Shown here in pieces: positions 21,329-32,482 of a DNA stretch of 64,000 bases (positions are counted from its first letter, which is position 1; every line of letters starts with the position of its first letter). The DNA is taken from assembly GCA_011032825.1 (NCBI GenBank), contig JAADJZ010000029.1, positions 62,001 to 126,000 of the forward strand. The letters run 5' to 3'. The translations under genes and the position numbers were made by a program. The notes below the pieces were generated by a model, which had not been told where the DNA came from, did no database searches, and saw nothing but the letters and a program-made list of their open reading frames with translations. This DNA comes from Massariosphaeria phaeospora. Lineage: Eukaryota; Ascomycota; Dothideomycetes; Pleosporales.

Positions 21329-23188
21329 CTACTTATATCTATCTGGAAACTTGACGCTGCGGCCGCGACGCGTTAGGATAGCTAGGACAGCAGATACGCC
21401 CTCTAAGGCCTCCGCAGCATCTCTAGTATCAACGCTACGTTTGCAACGCTTTTTGCTCTGTAGAGATAGCTGCGAAGCTTTTCTCTTGCCTTTTTAAGAA
21501 GATTGTAGAGCTTTTGTAGCATCGCGAGCCTCCTTCTGGCGAGCGCGCTCTGCTGCCTTTTCTGCCTTCTCTCTCTCTCTAGCTACCTTAGCTGCCTCTC
21601 GCGCTATACGCTTCTCCTCTGCAATTTTCTCTTTGTATAGCTTAGCTGCCTTCTTCAGCTCTGCTGTCTCTGCTTTTTGAAGCTGCTGCTCCTTCTTCTC
21701 TTGCTCTCTAACAGATTGACGAACACGTGCCTCCCTTATCTTCCTTAGTAACTAGAAGACCGCTCCACCATGATATTCCTAGCGCTGTTAGAGATCTAGA
21801 GCTTTGCTCTTCTTCTTGCGCTTCTCCTTGATAGATAGCGCTTGCTTAATTCCATCTATCTCATGCTTAAGTAGCTCATTCTGAACAGATAGGTAGTAGA
21901 GCGATTGGCGAAGCTTCTGTGTATCTTGACTACTCTAATCCTTTACTGCTGATTGTACAAGCCTATCTATCTTTCTCTAGTCATAATCGCTAAGCCCTGA
22001 TAAGGAGCTATTGCCTAATTCTTCATCCTGCGTGAACCTATCAAGGATAGGCTTAGAATTAGGTAGTGATATGCCTGTAGCTCTAAAAGAGCTAAGAATA
22101 GTTGATTCCTTGAAAGAGGCCTTCCACGCATTCTAGAATAGGAGAAAGAAGTTGCCTTTAGTAATAGAAGCTAGGCCCTGGCTTCTATGAAGGTATTCTG
22201 ATAGCTCTGCTAAGTAGGCTGTTGATAGAGGCTTGAACATTGCTACATCGAGTAGCTGAAGCGTATGAGTCGAATGAGAAGGTAGAATAGCAAGGAGAAT
22301 CTTGTTCTGATTACAGTAGTCGATAAAATCCATAGTGATATGGGATCCGTGGCCATCTAGGATTAGGAGTCGATAGAATCGTCGGGTCTTCTCTTTTGTA
22401 CAGCGATCAAACACCTGCTCAAGCCAGGCAAGTCCAATATCGTTGTTCGTCCAGCTAGAGGGTGATGAGGTGATAAAGACTAGGTGTTCTCCTGCCTAGA
22501 TATCGTCTACCTAGCTTGATTGAATGCCCTTGTTGGCAGCCTCATAGATAAGGCTTGGAGGCAGAGCAGTTCCATTAGCGCATATACATGCTAAGAGTGT
22601 AATCCATGCGCGGCTTCTATCCTGGAGCGATGCCCTAACCTCCTTCTTCTCTCACATTCGTCGGCTGATTATCCTCTTTGATCTGCCTACAATACCAATC
22701 ATGAAGCCTTTCTCATCCATATTGTACGTATGACGAGGATCTATCTGATATTGATCAATCTTGCTATGTAAGAGCTGAAAATAGAGGCGATATTTGTTCT
22801 TTGAATTAGCTTTGTGGCGATTGCTGTCCATGCCAACTGTCTATTGTGATATAAGATGAATGCTGTGCCGGTTGATAAAGCGCGTAACCTAGCTCTCACT
22901 AACTAGCTCCTGGGCTATCGTTGATGCGAAATTTCGTATCATCTCTCTTGTAGGAGGTATATATCTTTTTGATAATCCTTTGATATACTGTACAAGCTCC
23001 TGCTCTTGTTGTGGGCTAAGTTTCTGTTGGTCAAAGTTCTTGGAGGTTCCAGAGCGTGTTAGGCCTCGGTGTCTTCGGCTTAAGGTGGAGCGCACAACAC
23101 CATGTTTAATAGCAATTTCTGTATATGAGAAATCTTCTCCTGGTTCTTGCGATTCGATTTCTTCAATCGCAGCCTGTATTGGATCCAT
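21329..23188 (-). pseudogene. Transposase relic (CENP-B/pogo DDE family)
   Basis: One frame from ATG 23188 to TAG 21329 carries the complete domain order of a Fot1/pogo transposase with at least ten in-frame stops. N-terminal helix-turn-helix (IAIKHGVVRSTLSRRHRG), CENP-B-like segment (FDQQKLSPQQEQELVQYIKG), DDE catalytic region with MDEKGF, LLILDGHGSH and LLDVAMFKPL, and a C-terminal Lys/Glu/Ala-rich coiled coil with many Arg/Lys are visible. Most stops are TAG or TGA at sites where Trp (TGG) would be expected, equal to C-to-T on the other strand, often CpA to TpA, the RIP signature. The copy cannot encode an active protein. It may still be mobilised by a functional relative if one exists. 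Confidence 0.88.
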
Positions 23189-23235
23189 ATTGGTGGAGTT
23201 GTCGCGTGTTGAAGACAATAGAGTTTGTCGTGTTT

Positions 23236-23269
23236 TGGTGTTCCGCGTGCATCACGCGCACGGACACGT
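23236..23269 (-). repeat. Right terminal inverted repeat of the transposon
   Basis: 34 bp, inverted match of 21194-21227, followed by TA. Confidence 0.93.
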
Positions 23270-23419
23270 TAAACCCGAGGGGTAAGAGGGGCAAGCAGCC
23301 GAGATGTGGTTCGTGCAGGAACAAGCGATGGCCATCTCAAAGTTTTGTCTTTCGCTGTCCAGCATGGCCTTGTTCAGCGACATCCCCAACGCACTGTGTT
23401 AGATTTCCGGCTAGAAGCT

Positions 23420-24413
23420 ATGACGTCTGAAGCACGAAAGAAGTATGCTCTCATCACGGGGTAAGTGCATTTGGGATCTCATTGCCCTTCGTCTGACGTA
23501 CCTTTGTAGCTTGCGCTGACACCACCAGATGCACACCCGGGGGCATTGGCCATTACCTGTCGTTGGAGTTCGCTGCGCACGGTATTACGACCTCACTGAC
23601 ACATATAGCGATATCGGATTAACCCCTATAGGCTTTCACGTTCTCTCCACCGTCCGCGACCCTTCTAAATACACGTCAACACCGCACCCGCGCATCACGT
23701 ACCTCCCCCTCGAACTGTCCGACCGCGCGAGCATAAAACAACTGCACAAAACAGTATCCTCCATCACGAATGGCAGGCTCGATGTCCTCTACAACAACGC
23801 CGGTCGCAACTATGTCGTGCCCGCGCTCGACTTCACCATGGCGGAAGTCCACGACCTCTTCGAAACCAACGTATTCGCCGTCATGCAGATGTGTCAAGAA
23901 TTCGTGCCGCTCTTGATCGAAGCACAAGGCACAATCGTCGCGACAGGCAGCTTGGCTGGCTTGCTACCCTACGTGTGGGGAGCGCCGCATAATGCCTCCA
24001 AAGCCGCGCTCCACGCCTACGTCGACACTCTGCGCGTTGAGCTTGCGCCCCTCGGCGTCCGCGTCGTCACGGTGATAACCGGCGGCGTGAAGTCGAACCT
24101 TGCGCGCGTGCACCGCGAACTGCCACCCGGCTCCTACACGTTTCCGCTCGCGCCTGAATACGAGCAGCGCTTGACGCATTCGCAGCAGTTGGGAATGGAC
24201 ACTCAGCAATACGCACGCAGCTGCGTCAACCAGGTGTTGAAAGGCGACGGCTGGTTGTTGACGCAGCGATGGATATGGGAGGGCAAGATGAGCTGGATAA
24301 CTTGGTTCATTTGGAGTTACTGGCCTACGAGGGTGTTTGACTGGTGGTTCTCGTGGGAGTTCAAGCTGCACAAACTAAGAGGGACGGTTGGAAATGGCAA
24401 GAAGACTGACTGA
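23420..24413 (+). CDS. AYR1-like short-chain dehydrogenase with altered active site
   Basis: Exons 23420-23460, 23529-23581 and 23632-24413 give 291 residues. It resembles fungal NADPH-dependent 1-acyldihydroxyacetone-phosphate reductase (Ayr1), an ER/lipid-droplet SDR of glycerolipid synthesis: TGCTPGGIG cofactor motif, NNAGRNYV, ATGSLAG with the catalytic Ser, and an aromatic C-terminal segment (WITWFIWSYWPTRVFDWWF) that probably binds membrane. The catalytic YxxxK is replaced: residue 151 is His (CAT at 23988-23990) within PHNASKAALHAY, while Lys155 is kept. One T-to-C change would explain it. Loss of the Tyr normally abolishes SDR catalysis, so the enzyme may be inactive or changed. It starts about 150 bp from the transposon end, with its promoter abutting the element. 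Confidence 0.87.
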
Positions 24414-26210
24414 GGCGAGACGGGACGGACGTAAGGGTCCCGATCCCTGATGATGCCTTCGATGCGTGCATTTGAAAGAAACGCAAACGTCTTATTCAAA
24501 GCGGTCGTTTCGATTCGCATCCCATGGCCTGATGGACTCCCTCCAATGCGGTTCTTTTCACTGTCCTAACACGCCGGCCGATCCCACGTCTCCTTGCTCG
24601 GTCTCGCTCATGAAAACCCAGTCCAGTCAACCCGCTTTTGAGGAACACACTCCCATCGCATCCGATGCCATACTCCTACGATCAATCCTCCATCTTGATA
24701 TTTGACTCCAACAACGCAGCACGGGCGCCTCGAACGACACCCTGAATAGACTGGCAACCGCGCGCGGGTAGCAATGCGCAACAGACGGTCTGTTATGCGC
24801 CAATAGGAACGGTAATGATAACCACAGCAGCCAAAGCTGCAGCGCTCGGATCCGCCATATCGTTTCGTTCCGCCTCTCTTCGTCTCGTCTTCTCTCCGTA
24901 CGTCGGCTCGTATTCCCACGATAGACAGAACCCGAACGCTCTCCTCCGATAATCTGTCGACTCTCGATTCTTCAAACGCAAAAGGTAACGAATCGCACAA
25001 CTTCGAAAAATCCAAATAGGAAAGGGATGATCGTGTCCCTCGAGAGTTAGCTAGGCAGGCCCTCTCCGCGCATCTTTATACCCTTTCTCGCGCCTCCGAA
25101 AACACAATGCGCGAACCCGACCACCGCCGTCTTTCCCGTAGCCGCAAGCAGCAATTCAGACAGCATCTCGCGCGAGCCAATCACTGCGCCCCGGAGCCGC
25201 GACGCCGCGAAAGCTGATGTGCAGGAATTGCCGTTTGCGGATGCGTGCTGCGAGATGAGATGGGATGGGATGAGATGGAAATCCTGTCGTTAATCTTGGA
25301 GAGGTGGGCCTTGCTTGGCTATTTGCCGTTTCGGGCTGATGGGGCGTGAGAGGCGGACATGCATGGCTGTGGCGGTGGTGGTAGCGGGTAGATGGAGATG
25401 GGCTTATGTAGCGAGGAGGTTGCCGGTAGGGGACATTGGGCAATACTGCACGACGGCAGTTTCCGCAGGTACATACCTAGCTTCATGTCAATGCAGACTC
25501 CCGTACGGAGTAAATTGGCTTTTTTTCGCTGAAGGTGTTGTTGCCTGGATAGGATGTTGTTCGTACGGCTGCAGGTGGGTTGTTCCGCACGTACATGACA
25601 TAGTCAAGAAAATGCCCACTCTAACCCGCTTTTCTGAAATGCCCACCTACTTATCTCTCTTGTGTCTCGCTCCACAAGGGTGCTGGCGCTGGTGCTGGAA
25701 TAATTATCTGCCGATTCAGAGTACCACCGTAGAGCAACTGTATAATGTCGTCGAGCAGCCCTGGAGCGCAGCGACGCTCGTACTCCCAGCTAAACACACG
25801 CAAAAAAAGAAACGCTGCATAACGACAACGACGGCGACGAGAAAGCCCCCGCAAATAGAAAGATAGATACAATACATAGATAGTTGAAGAATGTTATTGC
25901 CGTGCGCTGTCGCTATCTCAAGACTCAACACCGAGAACCCGTAGCCTCTCGCATTCGCATCGCATCATCGCATCGCAGCCAAACCAGCGTGTGCGCGAGT
26001 GCCTGATGTGCCTAATGTGGACTTGTATGACCCAATCAAACCCCCCAAGTCCACTTCACCCACCCGCCCCACTTCTGCAAACCCCGCCCCGCTAGTCTAG
26101 CGCGCGCACAAACCCCGCCTCCTCACTCTCACCCACCGCTCCCTAACTTCTATATCATTCACCATTCTATATATATTTTCCCAAAGCACCATATTCCATC
26201 AATCAACCAA
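24414..26210. other. Long spacer between AYR1-like gene and tRNA-Ser
   Basis: About 1.8 kb with several short ORFs on both strands (the longest is 25315-25866, plus) lacking recognisable domains or splice-linked partners. C-rich stretches occur just before the tRNA (26040-26150). No gene is supported. Confidence 0.5.
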
Positions 26211-26291
26211 GGCACTTTGGCGGAGTGGTTAACGCGCGGGCCTGCTAAGCCCGTTCCTTCGGGAGCGAGTGTTCGAATCACTCAGGTGTCG
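26211..26291 (+). tRNA. tRNA-Ser (anticodon GCU)
   Basis: An intronless 81-nt serine tRNA. Acceptor strands GGCACTT and AGGTGTC pair with one G-U; discriminator is G26291. D-arm contains GGAGTGGTTAACG, anticodon stem CGGGC/GCCCG surrounds the loop CTGCTAA (anticodon GCT), the long variable arm pairs TCC with GGA across TTC, and the T-arm is GAGTG-TTCGAAT-CACTC. The long variable arm is the class II mark of serine tRNAs. It reads AGC/AGU codons. B-box GTTCGAATC is intact. Confidence 0.97.
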
Positions 26292-26295
26292 TTTC

Positions 26296-26307
26296 TTTTT
26301 ATTTTTT
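26296..26307 (+). terminator. Pol III terminator of tRNA-Ser
   Basis: T runs of five (26296-26300) and six (26302-26307) follow the tRNA by a few bases, the usual RNA polymerase III stop signal. Confidence 0.9.
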
Positions 26308-27027
26308 GCAAATTTTGTTCATCGCGGGATTTTTTTTGCAGCTTGTGCAGGAGAAGGAGAAGAGCGAGGGAGGAGAGGAGATTAAATCAAGTCGCGAGTC
26401 GATAGATAGAGTCTTGCCCTAACATATGTTTTTGCATACAGAAGATAAAATTTTGCATTACGTAGGTTCCTAGATTAACTAACAAACAAGTACTTGCTAC
26501 CCAATTTTGTGATCCTCCACTTCACTAAATAGCCTTCGCACTTTTCTACTCTCCCCTCCCTCCGCTCTTATCCCAACAAAACCCCGCAAGGAGAGAAAGT
26601 AAAAAAAACCATGTCAATCTATAGATAAAGAGATAGACGATATCTAGGGTACAGGAAAAACGCTCCTAAGCACTTTTGGAATTCAATGTCCCAGACTCCC
26701 CCAACCGCGCATACCCACCCACCCTTTTGTGAAACAAGAAGATCGGAGCATTGTGCTCGTTCGCCGTGGTGCCTGATGCATGCAAGAGTCCCCGGTGCAA
26801 ATGCTGCAGCTTCTTTTCCGGTGCGCCATTTTTGGGTTTTGCCTCTACCCCTCCCTGTGCGTGCTATCGATATGGGAAAACAGAAGAAAATTGTGCGAGT
26901 CGTAGAGTCGTTACTGGGGGATGTGGAGTCTTTTTGTTATGCGAATAGTGCTGTAGAAATCGGTAGCAATGGGAATTTCGATCAACGGAATACTTCTCAC
27001 AGAGATTGGTTGGAATTGTGTCCGGGT
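26308..27027. other. Spacer between tRNA-Ser and the aminomutase gene
   Basis: About 0.7 kb, A/T-rich at first, holding the 3' region of the minus-strand gene that ends at 27028. Nothing else is recognised. Confidence 0.5.
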
Positions 27028-28953
27028 TCAGTAACCGCCGCTAGCGGCCTGCTTTTCGTACATGGTGATCGTGTCTGGCGGTGGCTGCAGCATGGTGTTG
27101 AGAGCTTCGGACGGGATGGGAATGTCAGACGGTGGAGCAGCTCTAGACGAGAGAGAAGCTCGGGCTGGGATGGCCGCTTCGGATGGCAGAGTAACTTCAG
27201 CGGGGATGAAAGCTCCGGCCGACATAACAGCCTCAGCCGGAATCGTAGCAACATCCTCTTCATGCTGGTGCTGTCGAATCCTGAGCTCGTTCTCCACCGC
27301 ATTCGGGTCGGGATCGTAGTACGTATATTCCTTCCGGCCCTTCTCGCCCGGCAGTCCCGGGGCTCTATATTTGGCGATACCCTTGTGATACGATTCGTAA
27401 GTCGAGCAGAGGCGCTTGCCCCCTCCGCCCGGGAGATCGACGACGAAAGACGGGGTCATGAAGCCCGAGAGGGTTCCACGTATGTGCTTGTCCATGTTGA
27501 GTATCGTGTCCAGCGGAGTGCGCAAGTCCTCGATTCCGCGGACGAGGTCGCACTGGTAAACGTAGTACTGATGCAAGTTAGCGGAGTGTCACAGCCGCGA
27601 CCGTACCGAGCTTAGGACATGGATGCTATAGTGGTAGCCGCTGGACACGACAGCCTAGGCGCGTCTGCGTCTACGCACAGGCGTGATACAGTTTGTGGGA
27701 ATAACTCACAGGCTGAATATTGATCCCAGCGAGCTTGTTGAGGAGTTCGCCCATTGTCTCATGATCGTCATTGACGCCCTTCAGCAGAACCGATTGATTC
27801 CGCACAACAACACCATGCGCGTAGAGATGGTTTGCTGCATCTCTAGTAATCCAGTTGATCTCTTCGGGGTGATTGAAGTGAGTGTGCAAGCTGACCTGCT
27901 TACCGAGACGTCTTCCCTGGTTCGAGATATCGATCAGTGTGCTGGCCCAGGCGTCATCTCTATCTGTAATCCGGCCCGGGGCCACAGCGAGGCCTTTAGA
28001 CCCGAATCGGAAGCGCTGAATATGTTTGATTGAGAGAAGCCTGCCGAATACATTAGTCACGAAGATAGCGCCCATCAAAAAGCATACCGCTCGCCAATCT
28101 CTTTCAATTGCTCAGGTTGTAGGTAGTAAGCATCACCTCCCGAAACAACGATATCATGGATGCTTTCGTTCTTCTCGATGTATTCGAAGACTAGCTCCCA
28201 TCGCGTCCGAGACGGTTTCTGGGGCGCCTTCAATACAGTGTCAGTGTTGGGGCCTACTGCCCTCGATCGCGTGCAGAAGCGGCAGTAGACTGGGCATATA
28301 GACGTGGTAATAAACAAGGCACGCCCTGGATAACGGTGAACAAGACCAGGAACAGCTGATAGACAATTGTTAGCTATGGTTCAAATGAAGAAAACGCAAT
28401 AAGCAAATTGACATACGTGAATCTGCCTCCTCGTGGAGAGAGTCGAGCGTCAAACCTGGGATATCGGGCAGGAGAGCGGAACGAAGGGGAATAAACTGCA
28501 TCCGGATGGGATCATCGAGAGCTTGTTCCCAGTTTACCCTCGCCAAAAGGTGCGGCGTGAGTCTGATGGCCATAGGCGCAAGTTCCAGTCCTTCCAACAC
28601 ATCCTTGATGAAGTCGCTCTTCGTTCTGATTTTCTGCAGAAGAGGATTCGCTGATGGTGCTAGTCGATCAGGCAGAGCTTCGCCCAAGAAGTTGCAGAGT
28701 TTCGCCTTGTGCACGGTGTGTCTCAACTACAAGAACTCTTTAGCTTCCTCGGTTGTGAGGCATCCTGCAGAATGGTCAATCGTACCTGAAATCTGTAACT
28801 TGTGAACTCCTCCGTTGAAACGTGTTTCCATTGTGGGACCTTTTTCCAAAATTGGTCCTGGGCTATGGAGATTGATTGATGTCGGTGTTGACCGCCAAAC
28901 GAGAACATCGGCTGACAGGCCGATCGGGCCCGCAACCTGCTTAAGAAAAGCAT
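27028..28953 (-). CDS. L-lysine 2,3-aminomutase-like radical SAM enzyme
   Basis: Exons 28953-28786, 28726-28417, 28355-28088, 28040-27710 and 27567-27028 give 538 residues. The enzyme family interconverts L-lysine and L-beta-lysine with a [4Fe-4S] cluster, SAM and PLP. Seen here: radical-SAM motif CPVYCRFC (C180, C184, C187), SGGDAYYL, HTHFNHPEEI, YYVYQCDLVRGIEDLRT and the PLP-binding PGGGGK (Lys about 410). The N-terminus (LFLSRLRARSACQPMF) is basic and hydrophobic, compatible with a mitochondrial presequence, where iron-sulfur clusters are made. The last about 85 residues form an Ala/Pro/Ile-rich low-complexity tail with repeats of IPxEA/IPARA that bacterial KamA lacks. The 142-nt fourth intron (27568-27709) is unusually long for this region. 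The gene is bacterial-like in family distribution; ancient transfer is an inference. Confidence 0.92.
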
Positions 28954-30341
28954 GTTTGAAGATGGCGCAAAAATCACTAGGCAATCAGGGGATGGTCTTA
29001 TTGATCGGTGAGAGTCAGAATCAAATCGACCAACTCTCTCACGCTTTCTAACCCGGAACGGGGAATGGGATGAAGGGAAGGCGCAATAGAGGTACTCGCA
29101 GCCCAAAGGTATACATGCCCTAAGATATAGGGCTTTCGCTTTCCACCGCAACGGTACTTCTCTGCTGGGTCCCCGTTTAGCGCCGATGCGTGGAGGCACT
29201 GTGTCGAGCACAGTGATCTGTCCCATGGAATGGGTAGTGTGCAAGCGAAGACGATGCTTTTATTGTGGGACGTCATCTTCGTCCCTGGAAGGTTTGATCA
29301 ACTCCGTTTTCTCAAGCCACGTTCCCACGCAGGTACTGCCTTGAGACCGTGGAAGGTTGACACAGCCGCCACCCTCGAGGGATTTTTAAAAAAAAGTTCA
29401 GTGCTCTGTAGAGCAAGCGAACTTTGAAAATAGCATAGCAATATGCACACTTACCTCGTGGTGCAGGAACCTTGCTTGGGCAAGGAGCCACTGCTGGCTG
29501 GGAATCATGGGCAGGAACGACTCGTTCAAACTTAGAAAGGGTGTGAACAGTGCATCTCGTTGGCTACCCGGTATTGAAAATGAGAAAATGGGCGATGTGA
29601 CTAGTCATGCCAAGCCGTGAATCATGTCGCCGAGGTACGACATGATCCAGCAGGTTGGAGATGCGATATCAGCGGACGGTAACGGTACATCCCTTGTGGT
29701 GGTAGATGGCCACACGGGACCTTTCTCCGAGCGATGTAGAACCAGTAGCCTCGGAATGGGGAACCGATGCACAGCGGGTGCGAGGTCGCAGCAAACTCGA
29801 GACTGAAACTGATTGACGTCGCACGCAGTAGCTGTACACTCATGAGCATAGACGCGCGTTTTGGATAGTCAATCCCTTGCGAGCGCTTCCCGGATGTGAC
29901 ATGTTTTCTAGCGTCTATGCAATGGGGAGCAATGGCGTGCTGCTCGAGGGGACCGGGTTGAGAAGCAGCATCGCAGTGGGCGGGTCCCTGGACGTCGTGG
30001 CACCTGTTACAAGAATTCGGGATCGGCCCGTTGCTGAAGCCACACCGCTTTGCGGAACCGACGCTGGCTGATGAGGGCGACGAGAGTTGAAGTGAAAGGT
30101 TGTGAGAGGATGCACGGCGGGTCTCACTAAGCCGTTCTCGTGCTAGTGGGCGCCGCCGCATTTTGTTGAGTGCTGACCTGATGCCAAGGCTGATGTCACA
30201 GCCACCGCCAGAGCCAAAACACCACAAAACCGCACCGCATCACCGCCATTCGCCTGCCCGCGCTGCGCAAGAACAACTCCCGCCTGCTGCCTCCCGTCTT
30301 CCGCGGCTCCACTCTCCTCCACGACTCAACGCGCCTCCACC
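28954..30341. other. Divergent promoter region, aminomutase and GET2
   Basis: About 1.4 kb between divergent genes. ORFs on both strands (for example 29622-30227 minus) have no recognisable product. A direct promoter signal is not evident. Confidence 0.5.
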
Positions 30342-31336
30342 ATGTCCGACGCTGCAGCTCCGCCAGCAGGCGCCCCCGCCAGCGAGTCGCCCGCCCAGGC
30401 AAAGGCACGGCTGCGTCGCGAACGGCTGGCCGCGAAGATCCAGACGGGCGGTGCGTCGCGGCTGCAGGCCATCAGCTCGCTCCAGGGCGGCACCCTTCGC
30501 GACGTCCAGAAGGATCTGCCAGGTACAGACGTCCCTAAATACTGCCGAAGCGGACTGACACGACGACAGCCAGAGTCTCGCCCTCACCCACACCCCCTCA
30601 ATTTACCCCTGCCACGACGGGCACCTCGACGCCGGACCCCGAAGACAGCGATATCTCCCAGCACCACTATGCGCCGTCTTCGCAGCCCCGGCTGCCGTCT
30701 CCCTTCGCCTTCGACGGCAACGTGCCTCCCGGCCCGGGCACCGACCCAGCGCAAGACCCCATGGTCGCCATGCTCCAGCAAATGATGGGCGGGGCAGCCG
30801 GCGGAATGCCTGGCGGCCCAGGCCAACCAGGTGCCCCGGGCGATCTCCCGCCTGGTCTGGCCAACCTCTTCTCCGCCATGCAAGGGGGCTCTGCGGGTGA
30901 ACCGTCCCCAGACCAGTCCTCCGCCTGGCTCTGGAGGCTGGTGCACTCGCTCTGCTCCCTCGCTCTGGCAGTTTACATCGTGTTCCAGACACCCTTCAGC
31001 GGCTCGAAGCTGGCGCGCACGACGGCCCTCTCCACGGAAACAGACAATGACTGGACACAGGGGTCGTCGGCCGCGAATTCGTTCGGACATTTCTTCTACC
31101 TCTTCGCTACCTTCGAGGTTGTGCTACAGTCGTCACGGTTTTTCATCGAGCGCGGCCAGCTACAGGGATCAGGCCTCCTGAGTAGCATCGGCCAGATGCT
31201 ACCGGAGCCGTATGCTGGGTACGTTAGGGTAGTCGGGCGGTACAGCGTCATCTACAGTACCGTGGTCAGCGACGCCATGGTTGTGGTATTTGTGCTCGGG
31301 GCGGCAAGCTGGTGGAGGGGAGCAGCTGCCGTGTGA
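30342..31336 (+). CDS. GET2: GET complex subunit Get2 (tail-anchored protein receptor)
   Basis: Exons 30342-30522 and 30570-31336 give 315 residues. Get2 with Get1 forms the ER receptor that takes tail-anchored proteins from the Get3 ATPase. The N-terminal cytosolic part has the hallmark basic motif RLRRERLAAKI (residues about 24-34) that binds Get3. A long Gly/Pro/Met-rich linker follows (PMVAMLQQMMGGAAGGMPGG), then three predicted membrane segments: WRLVHSLCSLALAVYIVF, FGHFFYLFATFEVVL and YSVIYSTVVSDAMVVVFVLG. Length and order fit fungal Get2/CAML proteins. The single 47-nt intron is typical of the locus. ATG 30342 follows a CCACC-like context. Confidence 0.88.
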
Positions 31337-31910
31337 GGGAGCTGGAAACAAGAGAAGCAGAGCGCCCAACTGGCGGCCCACCCAAAAAAAACTGCGAGGC
31401 TGGTATGCGGGAGCGTGGTTGCACATATGCCGTCTTACGCAGGTCTGGCGGTGTACAGCATCTTAGCGCCGTTGTGCGTTAACGCTGCATCTTCCCACGG
31501 TATGTACGTACCCACCCATGCACACCACATATCCGCACATGATACTGTAGACGCCCGGGTCGGGTCGGGCTCCGAGCCTTTGTAGTTACGGATTACGCAA
31601 CACTTTCACGGACCAAGGACATTCGTACTATCTCGCACTACTGCTGCCGGTCTCCCACAATTCAATCTTGATACCCACACTTCACTTCATTCTCTGCTTT
31701 GCTCTGCCAGTGCACCGGCGGCAGTAAAGAAGTAGGCGGGCGGGGCATATACTACTCTTCATGCTGTGTTCCTCGCGAATCTTACTCAACAGGGCTCTGT
31801 GTACTGTATACTACCACCACCAACCGCCAAAGCCATCCATATATCCTACCAACCAACTATATTGCTGCGTGTGCTGAATCTAAAAAAGCCCCATGTCCAT
31901 GCCGTACAAA

Positions 31911-31962
31911 GTAGATGTAGATGTAGATGTAGATGTAGATGCAGATGTAGATGCAGATGTGG
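31911..31962 (+). repeat. Hexanucleotide microsatellite (GTAGAT)n
   Basis: About eight tandem GTAGAT units with two GCAGAT variants. Confidence 0.9.
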
Positions 31963-32015
31963 CAAAGCAAGCACGTATATACGTACGTAGCCTTGTACGA
32001 AAGCGATTAAGAAAA

Positions 32016-32046
32016 TAGGAATAGGAATAGGAATAGGAATAGGAAT
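32016..32046 (+). repeat. Hexanucleotide microsatellite (AGGAAT)n
   Basis: Five tandem units of AGGAAT. Confidence 0.9.
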
Positions 32047-32482
32047 CAGCATGTCGTGATGGGATGCGGATAGGAGAGGATAGGCGAGAGCATGGGGATG
32101 TGTATGGATGGGTAGGGGATGGTTTTTCTTAGTTTTTTTGGTATGTGGCTAACGGACGAGCAAAGCAAGTAAGTAACAAAGCAAATAAGATGTTCAGAGA
32201 ATAGGTAAGCAGATGAAGGTGATGTGTGTCTGTGTTGTGTTCTGCCGTTTCCGGTTTCGGAACAGGGGGAGGATGTTGTACTGAGGTGATAATCGAAAAT
32301 GCGGTTTCGATGGATAGTGGATTCCTTGGCAGGGTGAGAGATAGACTGGATGGTTGTGGAGGATGGTGCACATTTCGTTTTTGAGTGTATATATTCGTAC
32401 GTATGTGGTATTTCACACACACGCTCACACCCTTCTACTCCTCTATCTATCTATCATACACACCTACCTACCTTATATCTAT

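Larger units (their letters stand above)
21192..23271. mobile_element. Decayed pogo/Fot1-type Tc1-mariner transposon
   Basis: A 2076-bp element (21194-23269) flanked by TA on both sides (21192-21193, 23270-23271), the target duplication of this superfamily. Its termini are 34-bp inverted repeats, 21194-21227 and 23236-23269, identical by eye and beginning ACGTGTCCGTGCGCG. The interior is A/T-enriched and contains a transposase relic on the minus strand. Perfect TIRs with a heavily mutated interior suggest loss of coding capacity by C-to-T mutation of the RIP kind rather than old age alone. Confidence 0.92.
31337..32482. other. Spacer with microsatellites
   Basis: Between the 3' ends of GET2 and mL61. 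Contains a GTAGAT hexamer array (31911-31962) and an AGGAAT hexamer array (32016-32046). No gene seen. Confidence 0.6.

Noticed and set aside
25315..25866. Plus-strand ORF of 183 codons upstream of the tRNA
   Set aside because: No domain, no splice partner, and composition resembles non-coding DNA.
26686..27615. Plus-strand ORF of 309 codons overlapping the aminomutase 3' end
   Set aside because: It mirrors the Ala/Pro-rich tail and last exons of the minus-strand gene; no domain or splice partner is visible.
29622..30227. Minus-strand ORF of 201 codons upstream of GET2
   Set aside because: Lies in the divergent promoter region; composition is not protein-like and no homologous domain is recognised.
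31911..32046. Possible CRISPR-like or regulatory array
   Set aside because: Simple hexamer microsatellites without spacers.
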